Below, one piece after another: positions 17,454-26,759 of a DNA stretch of 64,000 nucleotides; position 1 is the stretch's first letter, and every line of letters begins with the position of its first letter. The notes under the pieces were generated by a model. That model saw nothing but the letters and a program-made list of their open reading frames with translations. It made no database searches and was not told where the DNA came from. The translations under genes were made by a program, and so were the position numbers. This stretch comes from JBEKHT01 sp049511715 (GTDB lineage Bacteria; Chloroflexota; Anaerolineae; Anaerolineales; RBG-16-64-43), in assembly GCA_049511715.1 (NCBI GenBank), contig JBEKXU010000002.1:111637-175636 (forward strand), in the 5' to 3' direction.

Positions 17454-18485
17454 ATGCGCAAACCAGCCATCTTGATCACCGGAGCCAGCGGGGAAGTGGG
17501 GCATGGTCTCATCCGCGAGCTGTCCAAGGGGCGGGAGGAGGAAATCATCGCCCTGGATCTTCAGCTCTTGGAGGCCGATCTGCTCGGGCAATGCTCGCGG
17601 TTTGTCCAGGGGGATATTCTGGACCCGATGTTGCTGGGCAGGCTGGTCGGGGAGTTCGAGATCCGCGTGATTTACCACTTGGCTTCGATCCTTTCCACCA
17701 AGGCGGAGCACAACCCCGAAGGAGCCCACCGCGTGAACGTCGAGGGTACACTCAACCTGCTGCGGCTGGCTCATGACCAGTCGCAGTGGCAGGCCCGCCC
17801 GGTGCGCTTCCTGTATCCCTCCTCCATTGCCGTCTACGGACTGCCCGACGCGGAAACCAAAGCGCGGTCCGGAAAGGTAAAGGAAAACGAGTGGTGTCTG
17901 CCCACCACAATGTATGGTTGCAACAAGCTGTATGCTGAGCACCTGGGCCGTTATTACGCCGAATACTATCAACAGCTGGGCGCCCAGCAGGACCGGGTCC
18001 GCCTGGACTTCCGCTGTGTGCGCTTCCCCGGACTGATCAGCGCCGTGACTCTCCCCACCGGCGGGACCAGCGACTTTGCCCCAGAGATGGTTCACAGCGC
18101 GGCGCAGGGCAGGCCCTATCGTTGCTATGTTCGTCCGGATACCCGCCTGCCCTTCATGGCGATGCCGGACGCCGTCAAGGCGCTGCTCGTTCTGGCTGAG
18201 GCGCCCCGCGAGCGGCTGACCCAGCACGTGTACAACGTCGGCAGTTTTAGCCTTTCGGCCCAAGAACTATACGAGCGGACAAAGAGAAGCTACCCCTCGG
18301 CCGAGGTGACCTTTGATCCGGATCGCGGGCGGCAAGCTATTGTCGACAGCTGGCCGGCTGACGTGGACGACGGCGCCGCGCGCCGGGACTGGGGCTGGAG
18401 ACCCGACTATGACGAGGTCCGTGCCTTTGGGGAGTACCTGATCCCGGCCGTCGCCGGGCGCTACCACCCGGCGAGTGCCGGCTGA
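17454..18485 (+). CDS. NAD-dependent epimerase/dehydratase-like SDR, probable L-threonine 3-dehydrogenase
   Basis: The protein has 343 aa. The Rossmann motif is ITGASGEVGHGLIREL. The catalytic Ser/Tyr/Lys set is YPSSIAVYG and TTMYGCNKLYAE (YxxxK). Features typical of the epimerase-like L-threonine dehydrogenases are VRFPGLISAV, LPTGGTSDFAPEM, LPFMAMPDAVKAL and the C-terminal RQAIVDSWPADVDDGAARRDWGW. Such enzymes oxidise threonine to 2-amino-3-oxobutyrate with NAD+. No 2-amino-3-ketobutyrate CoA ligase is adjacent, so the role rests on these signatures. The start is the ATG at 17454; upstream frame has no homology. A sugar epimerase is the alternative. Confidence 0.8.
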   Translation: MRKPAILITGASGEVGHGLIRELSKGREEEIIALDLQLLEADLLGQCSRFVQGDILDPMLLGRLVGEFEIRVIYHLASILSTKAEHNPEGAHRVNVEGTLNLLRLAHDQSQWQARPVRFLYPSSIAVYGLPDAETKARSGKVKENEWCLPTTMYGCNKLYAEHLGRYYAEYYQQLGAQQDRVRLDFRCVRFPGLISAVTLPTGGTSDFAPEMVHSAAQGRPYRCYVRPDTRLPFMAMPDAVKALLVLAEAPRERLTQHVYNVGSFSLSAQELYERTKRSYPSAEVTFDPDRGRQAIVDSWPADVDDGAARRDWGWRPDYDEVRAFGEYLIPAVAGRYHPASAG

Positions 18486-18692
18486 GCCCCCTTGGCGAAC
18501 CCAGGCTCTCTTGTCCGAACCGGCGGTCCTTGCGGCCCGGCGGGATGGAAGGGCTTGGGAGAGTTCCTTCTTCGGCGGGGCGTCAAGCCGCAAGGGTCCG
18601 GTTGAAGCCGGGCCGGAGATCCCCGGGCTTGCAACGGTCCCGCGTTGGTGGCGGAACACTTCCTATTGGAGCGTCCCCGAAGGGGAGCCAGC

Positions 18693-20357
18693 TCACCAGC
18701 CGCTGGCGGCAAAGGCTTGTGACAGCAGGGCCGCGCGCTCGGGTGGGGTCATCGGGCGCGGGCGGGCATAGTCTTCCAGCATCGCGGTGAGGAGCTCTGT
18801 TCCCAGGTAGCGGCCGTCATAGAAGACGTGCCGGTCGATGAATTCCCAGCGGGTGCCGGGGACGATCTGGCCGAACTGGTTGCGGTAGAGCATTTGGTCA
18901 AAGAAAAGGTTGCCGAGCCCATAATGGATGAAGGATCTCTGGTCAAAGGCCATCGCCTGGGGATAGTGGGATTGGCTTCCGCTGACGATGACCGCGCCGG
19001 CGTCGGCCATGGCCTTGAAATCCCGCACCTGATCCGGACGGGGCGGGAAGGTGTAGTACTGATAATACTGAAACGTTGCGATCGGTAGGATTCCCTGGCT
19101 GCGCAGCTCCCGGATCTGAGCGGTCATGTAGTTCAGGTCGCAGGGGGCCGTCCCTGGCCGATCCTCCGTGGCCCAGTCATACGCGGGACCGACCGGATTG
19201 CAGCCAATAAAGGCAATCCGGTTGCCGTGGTTCGTTAGCACAATCGGCTTGCGCGCGTCCTCCAGGTTCTCGCCCCCGCCATAATAGGGCCACCCAAGTT
19301 GACGGTACAGTTGCAGGGTGTACCTGTCCGCGCTCGTCCCCCAGTCGTTGAGGTGATTTCCTGTCAACTCGACGACATCCGTGCCCACATCCTCCAGCAG
19401 TTGAATGTAGCGGGGGTCCTCGCAGAAGAAGAGGTCTAATTGGTCCCGGTTTGGATAGGGGCACCCCGGAGCGAAGGAGGCTTGGTTGCTGATGTGGGTG
19501 ATGTCCGCATCCCTTAGCCAATCCCCGATGTCGCGGGCCGGATAGTCAATCCCCTTCTGTTCCATCGTCCAGGCTGTGGCCCGCACCAGCGCGGTCACGC
19601 CCGTCATCACCAGAGTCGTCAGTTTGGCCGGGTCGCGGTTGCTGGAGGGCACCGTTCCCCGCAGGGCCTGGGCCAGGCTCTCCGCCTGTGGGTCAGGCCC
19701 GTCAACTCCCAGAGACACCGTCAGGCCATAGGCGGTGGGGCTGAAGTCCTTGTGGATCGGCGAGCTGCCGTCCACCTCGAGGACCTTCCAGCGGGGCTCA
19801 ATGCTTTCGAAGGGAATGATTGCCCAGGCCGGACGGTGAGCCCAGGCGTAGGCGACGATTTGGTCCGCAGGCAGCACCTGGGTCGCGCCGGGAGCCGGCG
19901 CCTGCCAGGACGCGCTCAGCACGGCAAGCGTATCCTGGCTCATCAGGATGGGTCGCCCGGCAAAGGGCCCCGAACTTCCTCCCTGCCAGTCGTTGCGCAG
20001 GTCCTGCAGGGACACGCCATCCGGGATGGTCGGGAAGGGAGCGACCAGGGCATAAACCCAGGCGCTCAGGGGTCGCCGCCCGCCAGCCTCAAGGCGCAAG
20101 TTGGCGGAGCTCGAGTCCCGGGTCTGAGAGAAGCCGGAAGGGAACCGCAGCGCGGCGAGAAAAGCCGCCGGCAGCCCGGGTGAGACCCAGACGCTCGTCA
20201 CTTGCGGCGCGGCAGTGGGGCTGGGCGTCGGCGTCGCCATGGAGGTCGACTCAGCCGCCTTGCTGAGCAGGGGCGCGCAGGCACTGGTAAGCAGGATCAT
20301 GCAAAGCACCCGCAGGGCTGCCCGCGGGTGCCAAGGACGCAGCACCGGCCGAGTCAT
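18693..20357 (-). CDS. CapA-family (poly-gamma-glutamate biosynthesis-like) lipoprotein
   Basis: The protein has 554 aa from the ATG at 20357, which overlaps the polA stop as ATGA. The N-terminus has a hydrophobic segment ending in the lipobox-like LLTSAC, then a Thr/Pro linker. The first half resembles a periplasmic binding-like domain and is poorly conserved. The C-terminal half is CapA-like (metallophosphatase fold): GTDVVELTGNHLNDWG, YYGGGENLEDARKP, IGCNPVGPAYDWA, GAVIVSGSQSHYPQAMAF and HYGLGNLFFDQM. CapA proteins act in capsule or poly-glutamate export, but many homologues have unknown roles. Sharing an operon with polA is probably incidental. Confidence 0.85.
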   Translation of the reverse strand: MTRPVLRPWHPRAALRVLCMILLTSACAPLLSKAAESTSMATPTPSPTAAPQVTSVWVSPGLPAAFLAALRFPSGFSQTRDSSSANLRLEAGGRRPLSAWVYALVAPFPTIPDGVSLQDLRNDWQGGSSGPFAGRPILMSQDTLAVLSASWQAPAPGATQVLPADQIVAYAWAHRPAWAIIPFESIEPRWKVLEVDGSSPIHKDFSPTAYGLTVSLGVDGPDPQAESLAQALRGTVPSSNRDPAKLTTLVMTGVTALVRATAWTMEQKGIDYPARDIGDWLRDADITHISNQASFAPGCPYPNRDQLDLFFCEDPRYIQLLEDVGTDVVELTGNHLNDWGTSADRYTLQLYRQLGWPYYGGGENLEDARKPIVLTNHGNRIAFIGCNPVGPAYDWATEDRPGTAPCDLNYMTAQIRELRSQGILPIATFQYYQYYTFPPRPDQVRDFKAMADAGAVIVSGSQSHYPQAMAFDQRSFIHYGLGNLFFDQMLYRNQFGQIVPGTRWEFIDRHVFYDGRYLGTELLTAMLEDYARPRPMTPPERAALLSQAFAASGW

Positions 20358-23119
20358 GAGCGCGGCAGGGCCTCCATTTCTTCCCAATTGTCTCCGGCCT
20401 GGCACTCGGTCGAGACTTCTACCGACAGGGCAAGCGCGTGTTCCATCTCACGGGCGGCAAGCGCAGCCAGTTCCTGGACCTCATTGCGGGGAACGTCGAA
20501 GACAAGCTCGTCATGGACCTGGAGGATCATGGAGCCGTGAAGACCGGCCTGAGCCAGAACCGCGGGGAGGCGAATCATGGCCAGCTTGATCATATCGGCC
20601 GCCGTGCCCTGCACTGGCGCGTTGATGGCCTCCCGCTCGGCCCGGTTGCGCGCCGTGACGTCGATCCGGGATCCGGGCTGAAGCTCCGGAAAGTACCGGC
20701 GTCGGCCGAGCAGGGTTTCGACATAGCCCTGTTCGGCGGCCAGGCGCTTGGTGTGCTCGATATAGTCTCGGATTCTGGGGAATCGTTCGAAGTAGGCCCG
20801 GATGAAAGCTTCGGCCTCCGCGAGAGTGAGGTCGCTGGCCCGAGTCAGGCCGTAGGCGGTTTGACCGTAGAGCAGGCCAAAGTTGACCGCCTTGGCGTGG
20901 CGGCGCATTTCGGGCGTAACCGCTGCGATCGGCACGTTGTAGACCGCCGCCGCCGTGGCGGCATGAATATCCTCGCCCCGGCGAAACGCCTCGCTCATCC
21001 CGGGGTCCTGGGCGATGTGCGCGGCCACGCGCAGCTCGATTTGGGAGTAGTCGATCGAAACCAGGCGGCATCCCGGCGAGGCAAGGAACGCGCGGCGGAT
21101 GCGGCGTCCGAGGTCCGTGCGTGTCGGGATGTTCTGAAGGTTCGGGTCGGAGGAGGAGATTCGTCCCGTCACGGTTCCGGTTTGATGGTAGGAGGTGTGC
21201 ACCCGCCCGGTCTCCGGGTTGATCTCGCCGAGAAGACCCTCCACAAAGGCAGAGAGCAGTTTGGAGAGTTCCCGCTGCTGCAGGATGAAATCCACCGCAG
21301 GGTGCTCTCCGCGGAGCGATTCCAACACATCCGCCGCCGTGGAGTATTTGCCGGTAGCCGTCTTGCGCGAGCGGTCGGGCGGTTTGAGCGCCAGGCGGGT
21401 GAAGAGCACATCCGCCAGCTGCTGGGTGGAGTTTAGGTTGAAGGAGGTGCCGACCAGGTCGAAAACCTTTTGCTGAAGTTGCTGCAGATCGTTCCTCCAG
21501 GTTTCTCCCAGGCCCTGCAAATAAGCCGAGTCCAGCCGAACGCCTGTCATCTCCATGCCGGCCAGGACCGGGATCAAAGGCATCTCCAGATCTCCAAAGA
21601 GCTTGAGCTGCCCCTTGGACTCGAGCTCGTCTCGGAGCGGCCGGACCAGGCGCAGGGATAAGTCGGCGTCGGCGCAGGCGTAGGGGGCCGCCTTCTCGGC
21701 CGGCACCTGGTCCATCGTGATCTGCTTGGCCCCTCGGCCGATCAGGTCTTCAATGTGCGTCATCTCGACTTTCAGACGCACGAAGGCCAGTTCTTTGAGC
21801 CCCAGAATGTGCGAGGCGGGATTGCAAAGCCACTCCGCCAGCATGGTGTCGAACGCAATCGGCGCAACGGGGAGACCCGCCCGGGCAAGCACCACATAGT
21901 CATATTTCAGATTGTGGCCCAGCTTAGGCAGGTGGGGGTCGGAGAGGGGGGCGCGCATCCTATCGATCACCGCCTCGATCGCCAGGTTTGGACCGCCGGC
22001 GTGACCCAGGGGGATGTAGAAGCCCTCCCCCTCACGGAACGCCAGGGCGATGCCCACCAAGCGGGCCCGGATCGGGTCGAGGGAGGTCGTCTCGACGTCG
22101 ACGGCGAGCTGGGCGGCGCTGCTCAGATCCCTTAGCAGCCCGTCCAGGTCCGGCATCCCGGCGATCAGGTGCCACTGGGTAGAGGTTGCCCCGGCCGAGG
22201 CCTCCTGAACGAACAGAGGAGCCTGGCGCACTTCCTCCAAGGGGGCCGGAAGACGGCTGAGAAGGGAACGGAATTCGAGCTGGCGGAAGGTCTCCAGGAC
22301 CTCCGGCCGATCCATGCGGCCGACGCGACAGGATTCCGGATCGAGTCTCACGGGAACATCCCGGCGGATCGCCGAAAGGGTCCTGGACAGGAAGGCGTTC
22401 TCTTTTCCCGCCTCCAGCTTCGCCCGCACGCGAGGAAGAAGTTCCTCCAAGCGAGCGTAGATGGTATCCAGGTCGCCGTATCGCTGCAAAAGGTCCGTCG
22501 CCGTTTTCTCCCCGACGCCGCGTACCCCCGGGATGTTGTCCGACTTGTCCCCCACGAGAGCCTTGAAGTCCACCATCTGGTCCGGACGCACCCCATACTG
22601 CTCCAGGACCTTCTGAGGGGTGTAGTCCGTGGATTCCGAGAGAGAGCGGCCCGCCAGGCGAATGGTCACTTGGTCGGTCACCAGTTGCAGCAAGTCCCGA
22701 TCCCCGGTCAGGATGATGGATTTCCAGCCGCGGGCCGTGGCCTGCTCCGCCAGGGTTCCCAGAACATCGTCCGCCTCGTATCCCTCCGCTTCAAAGATCG
22801 GCAGGCGGAAGGCGGAAACCACTTGGCGGATGCGCTCAATCTGGGGGGCCAGATCGGCGGGCATCTTGGCCCGGGTTGCCTTGTAGGCGGGGTACAAGTC
22901 GTCCCGAAAAGTGCGCCCGGTGTCGAAGGCCACGGCCAGATTCTCCGGGCGCTCGCGGTCCAAGAGCGATAGGAGCACGGAGGTAAAGCCATAAACGCCC
23001 GCGGTTGGCTCTCCGGAACTCGTGATCCAGCGCGAGGAGTCTGTGCCTGCCCCCGTGAGAGCGAAGTACGTCCGATAGGCCAGGGCGTGTCCGTCAATCA
23101 GATAGAAAAGGGGGACCAT
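20354..23119 (-). CDS. polA: DNA polymerase I
   Basis: The protein has 921 aa from the ATG at 23119 (MVPLFYLIDGHALAYRTYFAL); the frame is open to 23203. All three activities look intact. The 5'-3' nuclease occupies about residues 1-290. The 3'-5' exonuclease has VDVETTSLDP, LGHNLKYDYVVL and YACADADLSL. The polymerase has motif A SIDYSQIELRVAAH, motif B RRHAKAVNFGLLYG and motif C QVHDELVFDV. It removes primers and fills gaps in replication and repair. Conserved proofreading residues set it apart from the exo-minus Taq-like enzymes. It follows the response regulator by 19 bases and overlaps the CapA gene by 4. Confidence 0.98.
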   Translation of the reverse strand: MVPLFYLIDGHALAYRTYFALTGAGTDSSRWITSSGEPTAGVYGFTSVLLSLLDRERPENLAVAFDTGRTFRDDLYPAYKATRAKMPADLAPQIERIRQVVSAFRLPIFEAEGYEADDVLGTLAEQATARGWKSIILTGDRDLLQLVTDQVTIRLAGRSLSESTDYTPQKVLEQYGVRPDQMVDFKALVGDKSDNIPGVRGVGEKTATDLLQRYGDLDTIYARLEELLPRVRAKLEAGKENAFLSRTLSAIRRDVPVRLDPESCRVGRMDRPEVLETFRQLEFRSLLSRLPAPLEEVRQAPLFVQEASAGATSTQWHLIAGMPDLDGLLRDLSSAAQLAVDVETTSLDPIRARLVGIALAFREGEGFYIPLGHAGGPNLAIEAVIDRMRAPLSDPHLPKLGHNLKYDYVVLARAGLPVAPIAFDTMLAEWLCNPASHILGLKELAFVRLKVEMTHIEDLIGRGAKQITMDQVPAEKAAPYACADADLSLRLVRPLRDELESKGQLKLFGDLEMPLIPVLAGMEMTGVRLDSAYLQGLGETWRNDLQQLQQKVFDLVGTSFNLNSTQQLADVLFTRLALKPPDRSRKTATGKYSTAADVLESLRGEHPAVDFILQQRELSKLLSAFVEGLLGEINPETGRVHTSYHQTGTVTGRISSSDPNLQNIPTRTDLGRRIRRAFLASPGCRLVSIDYSQIELRVAAHIAQDPGMSEAFRRGEDIHAATAAAVYNVPIAAVTPEMRRHAKAVNFGLLYGQTAYGLTRASDLTLAEAEAFIRAYFERFPRIRDYIEHTKRLAAEQGYVETLLGRRRYFPELQPGSRIDVTARNRAEREAINAPVQGTAADMIKLAMIRLPAVLAQAGLHGSMILQVHDELVFDVPRNEVQELAALAAREMEHALALSVEVSTECQAGDNWEEMEALPRS

Positions 23120-23138
23120 GGAGACAGCCTGGGGGCCT

Positions 23139-24707
23139 TCAAAGGGGGGAGCCGGACGGTGAAGCGAATCGGCCGGTGCGACGTGCCGGGTGGCTTTCGG
23201 CAAGGAAGTTTGCGATTTGGCCTGGGGTGGGAGGTTGTTCCTGGGTGGTCAACAAATGCGAGCGGGCCCAGAAGTCTCCTGCCTGGCCCTGGGGCACCAA
23301 AGAGGGGAAACGTCCGAGCAAATGGTCGGTCGTCATGCTCCGCAGGCGGCCAACGATTAGGCTGGGAAGAACCGTGGGCGGAGCGGAGAGGGATACCAGG
23401 AGGTAATCCGGGTGGGCACTCACCCGCATGGGACGACAGCCGAGGGCAACCACCAGGTTGCGAGTGAAGCCCTCCAGGTCGCTGGCCACTTCGGGAACCA
23501 GGCGCAGATTCTCGTCCGTGGGCGACAGTACAAGGTGGTAGGTCAGGCGGATGCTGCCGACCTCCCCCGCGGAGCTCTCGGCAGGTCCGGCACCCTTGAG
23601 CGAAAAGGGCGGCTCGGCCGAACCGGCGGAGCCTCTGCCAGGGACCTCTGGCCAGTCCTGCAACCTGTGGGTGCCCATCGTGTAGATATCCTCGGGTTGC
23701 AGCCGGCGGGTCCCCATCGTGTAGATGTCCTCGGGTTGCAGTCTGCGGGTCACACCAGGCTTGGACTCTTGAGGCCCTCGGGGAGTGGCAACTCCCGTTC
23801 CCGCCTTTGTCTGGGGCGCCTCATGAGGGGCCCGGGAAGCCGGGACTTCCGACTCCCTCACGGGCGGCAGCGGTAGCGCCGGGGGTTCTTCCAAGGCGGC
23901 CAGGATCTGCCGAGCCTGAGCTCTCATTCTTGCCGAGGGTTGCCACGTATCGAAGACCAGCGTGAGGTGCAGTCCCGCCGGGGCCGGGGTGGAGTACAAG
24001 AGATAGTCCTCCTCCCGCGAAGGAACGTTCAGGTAACGCACGACCACCCCACCCATGGAAGGGGACCAATTCTCCCTGATGGCCTGGGCGGCGGCTTGTG
24101 CCTCCGCTGGCTGCAGGTCCCCACAGGCAGCCCACACCTGTCCTGAGCGACTGAGGAGGCAAGCAGTTGCTTCGATCGTCGGCTGGAGGGAAGCCAGCAG
24201 GTCCTGGGCAAAGCGGGGGTCCTGGAGCGGGCTGGGCAACACCTCCGCCGCCTTGGGAATGGCGCCAGCCGGGGTCTCGGCCGCGCGCATCTCCGTCACG
24301 GTGAGGCTGACGGGAGGCCCCGTCGGCATTTCTGGTTTGCGGGCGGCCCGGGCTTCCAGAAGTTTCCTGATCAGGGGCAGGAAGTCGGGCAGATAGAAAG
24401 GCTTGGTCGTTGCGGCTTGAAGCCCGAGAGATTCGACCAACGGGTGATGAGGATCGTTGTCTGGCGGGATGCCTACCAGGATGAGGCTGGGGTTGAGCGC
24501 GCGCAGCGAGCGCACGAATTCCTCCGGTGTCCCCTCCGGAAGGTCCAGATCCAGAATGGCCAAGTCGAACGACACCGTCGAGGCCAGGTGCAGCGCTTCC
24601 TGGTCGGTCTGGGCCACCTGGCAGTCGTACCCAGCTTCCTGCAAGGCCTGCTGCACCATGCCGGCAAAGCCCGGGTTGGGATCAAGGACCAGGATCGAGC
24701 TGGCCAT
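23139..24707 (-). CDS. Response regulator with roadblock-like and inactive IS200-transposase-like domains
   Basis: The protein has 522 aa. Residues 1-118 are a receiver domain with Asp53 (LAILDLDLP) and the conserved Lys in TTKPFYLPDF. Residues about 165-275 (FAQDLLASLQPTIEATACLLSRSGQVWAACGD... MRAQARQILAALEE, shown in part) resemble a roadblock/LC7 fold. A linker holds two copies of RRLQPEDIYTMGT. Residues about 388-515 align by eye with IS200/IS605 TnpA: TYHLVLSP, PDYLLVSLSAPP, GRLRSMTTDHLLGRFPSL, FWARSHLLTT, QIANFLAES. The HUH histidines (D-H-x-H) are D-Y-L-L here and the catalytic Tyr of the last helix is Phe, so transposase chemistry is lost. It is the first gene before polA and capA. 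No binding site precedes the ATG, and a TAAACT box only 7 bases upstream hints at a leaderless message. Function unknown. Confidence 0.8.
   Translation of the reverse strand: MASSILVLDPNPGFAGMVQQALQEAGYDCQVAQTDQEALHLASTVSFDLAILDLDLPEGTPEEFVRSLRALNPSLILVGIPPDNDPHHPLVESLGLQAATTKPFYLPDFLPLIRKLLEARAARKPEMPTGPPVSLTVTEMRAAETPAGAIPKAAEVLPSPLQDPRFAQDLLASLQPTIEATACLLSRSGQVWAACGDLQPAEAQAAAQAIRENWSPSMGGVVVRYLNVPSREEDYLLYSTPAPAGLHLTLVFDTWQPSARMRAQARQILAALEEPPALPLPPVRESEVPASRAPHEAPQTKAGTGVATPRGPQESKPGVTRRLQPEDIYTMGTRRLQPEDIYTMGTHRLQDWPEVPGRGSAGSAEPPFSLKGAGPAESSAGEVGSIRLTYHLVLSPTDENLRLVPEVASDLEGFTRNLVVALGCRPMRVSAHPDYLLVSLSAPPTVLPSLIVGRLRSMTTDHLLGRFPSLVPQGQAGDFWARSHLLTTQEQPPTPGQIANFLAESHPARRTGRFASPSGSPL
23674..23751 (-). 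repeat. Tandem 39-bp repeat in the response regulator linker
   Basis: Two adjacent 39-base units differ at a few positions and encode (R/T)RRLQPEDIYTMG twice; a third, decayed start (THRLQ) follows. The near-identity of the DNA suggests recent duplication. Confidence 0.9.
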
Positions 24708-24762
24708 ACAAGTAGTTTAGCACAGACTAAGGGGCCAGCCTGGCAAGGGGCTGCGATTTGAG

Positions 24763-24796
24763 AACGAAAGCAGGGGCACATTTGGTGTGCCCCTGC
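24763..24796 (-). terminator. Rho-independent terminator after etfA
   Basis: On the minus strand GCAGGGGCACA / TGTGCCCCTGC form an 11-bp stem with a 5-base loop, followed by CTTTCGTT. It lies about 38 bases after the etfA stop and before the response regulator. Confidence 0.8.
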
Positions 24797-24833
24797 ATGG
24801 TTCCCGGGCACTTTCGGCCAGAGGGCCGCCGGC

Positions 24834-25871
24834 CTATTTGCCGAGGCGCTTCTTGAGTTCCTCGGTCAGGGCGGGGAGAACCTGGTGCATGTCGCCTACC
24901 ACCCCAAAGCGCGCCAGTCCGAAGATGGGAGCCTCAGGGTCTTTGTTGATGGCGACAATCGTCTTGGCCGTGCGCATTCCGGCTTGGTGCTGAATCGCGC
25001 CGGAGATGCCGCAAGCAATGTAGACGTCGGGGGATACGACCTTGCCCGTCTGCCCCACCTGGTTGGCGTAGGGAATGTAGCCGGCATCCACAGCCGCGCG
25101 GCTGGCCCCCACGGCGGCACCCAGCACGCTGGCCAGCTCGCGGACCAGCTTGAATCCCTGCTGGGCCTTCCAGATCTCCTTTTGCTTATCATCGGTGATA
25201 TCCGCTGGCGGAGTGAGGTTGGGGTTGTTCGCCACACCGCGTCCCCCGGAAACGATGATCTTTGCATCCGTCAAGCTGACCCCGCCCTCGGAGGCGACGT
25301 ATCCGGAAACCTTTGTGTGCAGGTCCGACTCGCTCTGGGTTGGGTTCACCTCGGTGGCCGTTCCGCTTTTGCCGGGTTGGGCCTCGGGCATGGCAAAAGC
25401 GCGCGGCCGTAAGCTCACGATGCGGGTTCCCCCGGAGGCAAAGACGGCGGTCGTAAAGAGCTTGCCGGCATAGACCGGGCGGGTGACTCGCAGGGCGCCG
25501 TCCTTCGTCTCCAGCCCGGTCGCGTCGGGAATCGCTCCGCAACCGAGCTCGGCGGCCACCAGGGCCGTGATATCCCGGCCGCGAGTGGTGCAGGGGATCA
25601 GCAGAAGTCCCGGTTTCTTCTCTGCGGCGAGGTGCGCGACAAGTCCTGCGAATGCTTCGGCGCGGAATTCTTCGAGCAGCGGGTGTTGACTCCACAGGAC
25701 CTGGTCGGCCCCGAATTGGAAGGCTTCTTTGGCAATCGCCTGGGCCCCGGGCCCAAACACGAGTGCCGTGACGGGGCCTCCCATCGTCTTCGCTTGCCCC
25801 AAGGCCTCCCAGGAAGCGGGCAGAGGCGTACCCTTGAACTGATCGACGTAGACCCAAGTCTCGTTGCTCAT
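24834..25871 (-). CDS. etfA: Electron transfer flavoprotein, alpha subunit
   Basis: The protein has 345 aa. The C-terminal FAD-binding domain is clear: IIVSGGRGVAN, ELASVLGAAVGASRAAVDAG, YANQVGQTGKVVSPDVYIACG, ISGAIQHQAGM and INKDPEAPIFG. The N-terminal half carries the fold shared with the beta subunit. With EtfB it accepts electrons from acyl-CoA dehydrogenases and passes them to a membrane quinone reductase. Its start overlaps the etfB stop by one base (TGATG). An acyl-CoA dehydrogenase gene lies upstream on the same strand. Confidence 0.97.
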   Translation of the reverse strand: MSNETWVYVDQFKGTPLPASWEALGQAKTMGGPVTALVFGPGAQAIAKEAFQFGADQVLWSQHPLLEEFRAEAFAGLVAHLAAEKKPGLLLIPCTTRGRDITALVAAELGCGAIPDATGLETKDGALRVTRPVYAGKLFTTAVFASGGTRIVSLRPRAFAMPEAQPGKSGTATEVNPTQSESDLHTKVSGYVASEGGVSLTDAKIIVSGGRGVANNPNLTPPADITDDKQKEIWKAQQGFKLVRELASVLGAAVGASRAAVDAGYIPYANQVGQTGKVVSPDVYIACGISGAIQHQAGMRTAKTIVAINKDPEAPIFGLARFGVVGDMHQVLPALTEELKKRLGK

Positions 25872-26665
25872 CAGATCACCTTCTCCGCAATCAGTCGGTC
25901 GACTAGGACCCGGGCGGTTTCTTGAGGGGTCTCGCCCTTAACAACCTCGCATTCCACTTTGTGGACGGGCGGGGCGTAGATCTCGGACCAGGATACGAGA
26001 GCCCCTCCACGGCCAACCTGGGACGGTTCCACTCCCAACTCCGCGATGGACCAGGTGGGAATGGTCGCCTTGGAGGCTTTGCGAATCCCCATGAAGGAGG
26101 GATAGCGTGGCTCGTTAATCTCTTTGGTCACGCTCATCACGGCCGGAAGCTGCGCCTGGACCACCTGTCGGCCTTCATCGATCATCCGCTGGACGCGCAT
26201 GGTCTTGGTCTCGGGCTTGATCTCCTCGACCGCAGCCACGTAGGTGAGGACAGGCCAGCCCAGGAGACGGGCCACTTGTCCCGTCGTCAGTCCGGTGTCT
26301 CCGTCGATCGCCTGGCGCCCGAACAGCGCGAGATCCACAGCGCCGATCTTGCGTATGGCCGAGGCCAGGACCCGTGCAGTGCCCAGGGTGTCCGAGCCCT
26401 TGAGCCCGGCATCGCTCACCAGGATCGCCTCGTCACAGCCCATGGCCAAGCCCGTCTTGAGCGCCTCTCGAGCGCTCTCAGGCCCCATGCTGATGGCTGT
26501 GACCTTGCCCCCGTGTTTTTCCTTCTGGCGGAGGGCCTCCTCCACGGCGTATTCATCCCAGGGGTTGACGATCAAGGGCGCGTCTCCCCAGGAAACGTGT
26601 CCGCCTTCCACGGTGACCTTAGCCGCCGAATCCGGAGTTTGTTTGACGCAGACGACGATGTTCAA
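25871..26665 (-). CDS. etfB: Electron transfer flavoprotein, beta subunit
   Basis: The protein has 264 aa, starting MNIVVCVKQTPDSAAKVTVE. Typical elements are NPWDEYAVEEALRQKE, GCDEAILVSDAGLKGSDTLG, the AMP-binding FGRQAIDGDTGLTTGQVARLLGWP and LPAVMSVTKEINEPRYPSFMGI. It binds AMP and pairs with EtfA. Translation is coupled to etfA. The gene follows acyl-CoA dehydrogenase by 94 bases, so the three probably act together in fatty or branched acyl-CoA oxidation. Confidence 0.97.
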   Translation of the reverse strand: MNIVVCVKQTPDSAAKVTVEGGHVSWGDAPLIVNPWDEYAVEEALRQKEKHGGKVTAISMGPESAREALKTGLAMGCDEAILVSDAGLKGSDTLGTARVLASAIRKIGAVDLALFGRQAIDGDTGLTTGQVARLLGWPVLTYVAAVEEIKPETKTMRVQRMIDEGRQVVQAQLPAVMSVTKEINEPRYPSFMGIRKASKATIPTWSIAELGVEPSQVGRGGALVSWSEIYAPPVHKVECEVVKGETPQETARVLVDRLIAEKVI

Positions 26666-26759
26666 GGTGACCTCCTCGTAAAGAAGCCCGGATGTTCAGA
26701 GATGCGCCGCCAGAGGCTCGAGAGGCTTCTCCGGTTCCCGAGCTCTGGCCCGGTGCGAA

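Noticed and set aside
24763..24796. Hairpin as an operator of the response regulator
   Set aside because: The T-rich tail on the minus strand and its place after etfA fit a terminator better.
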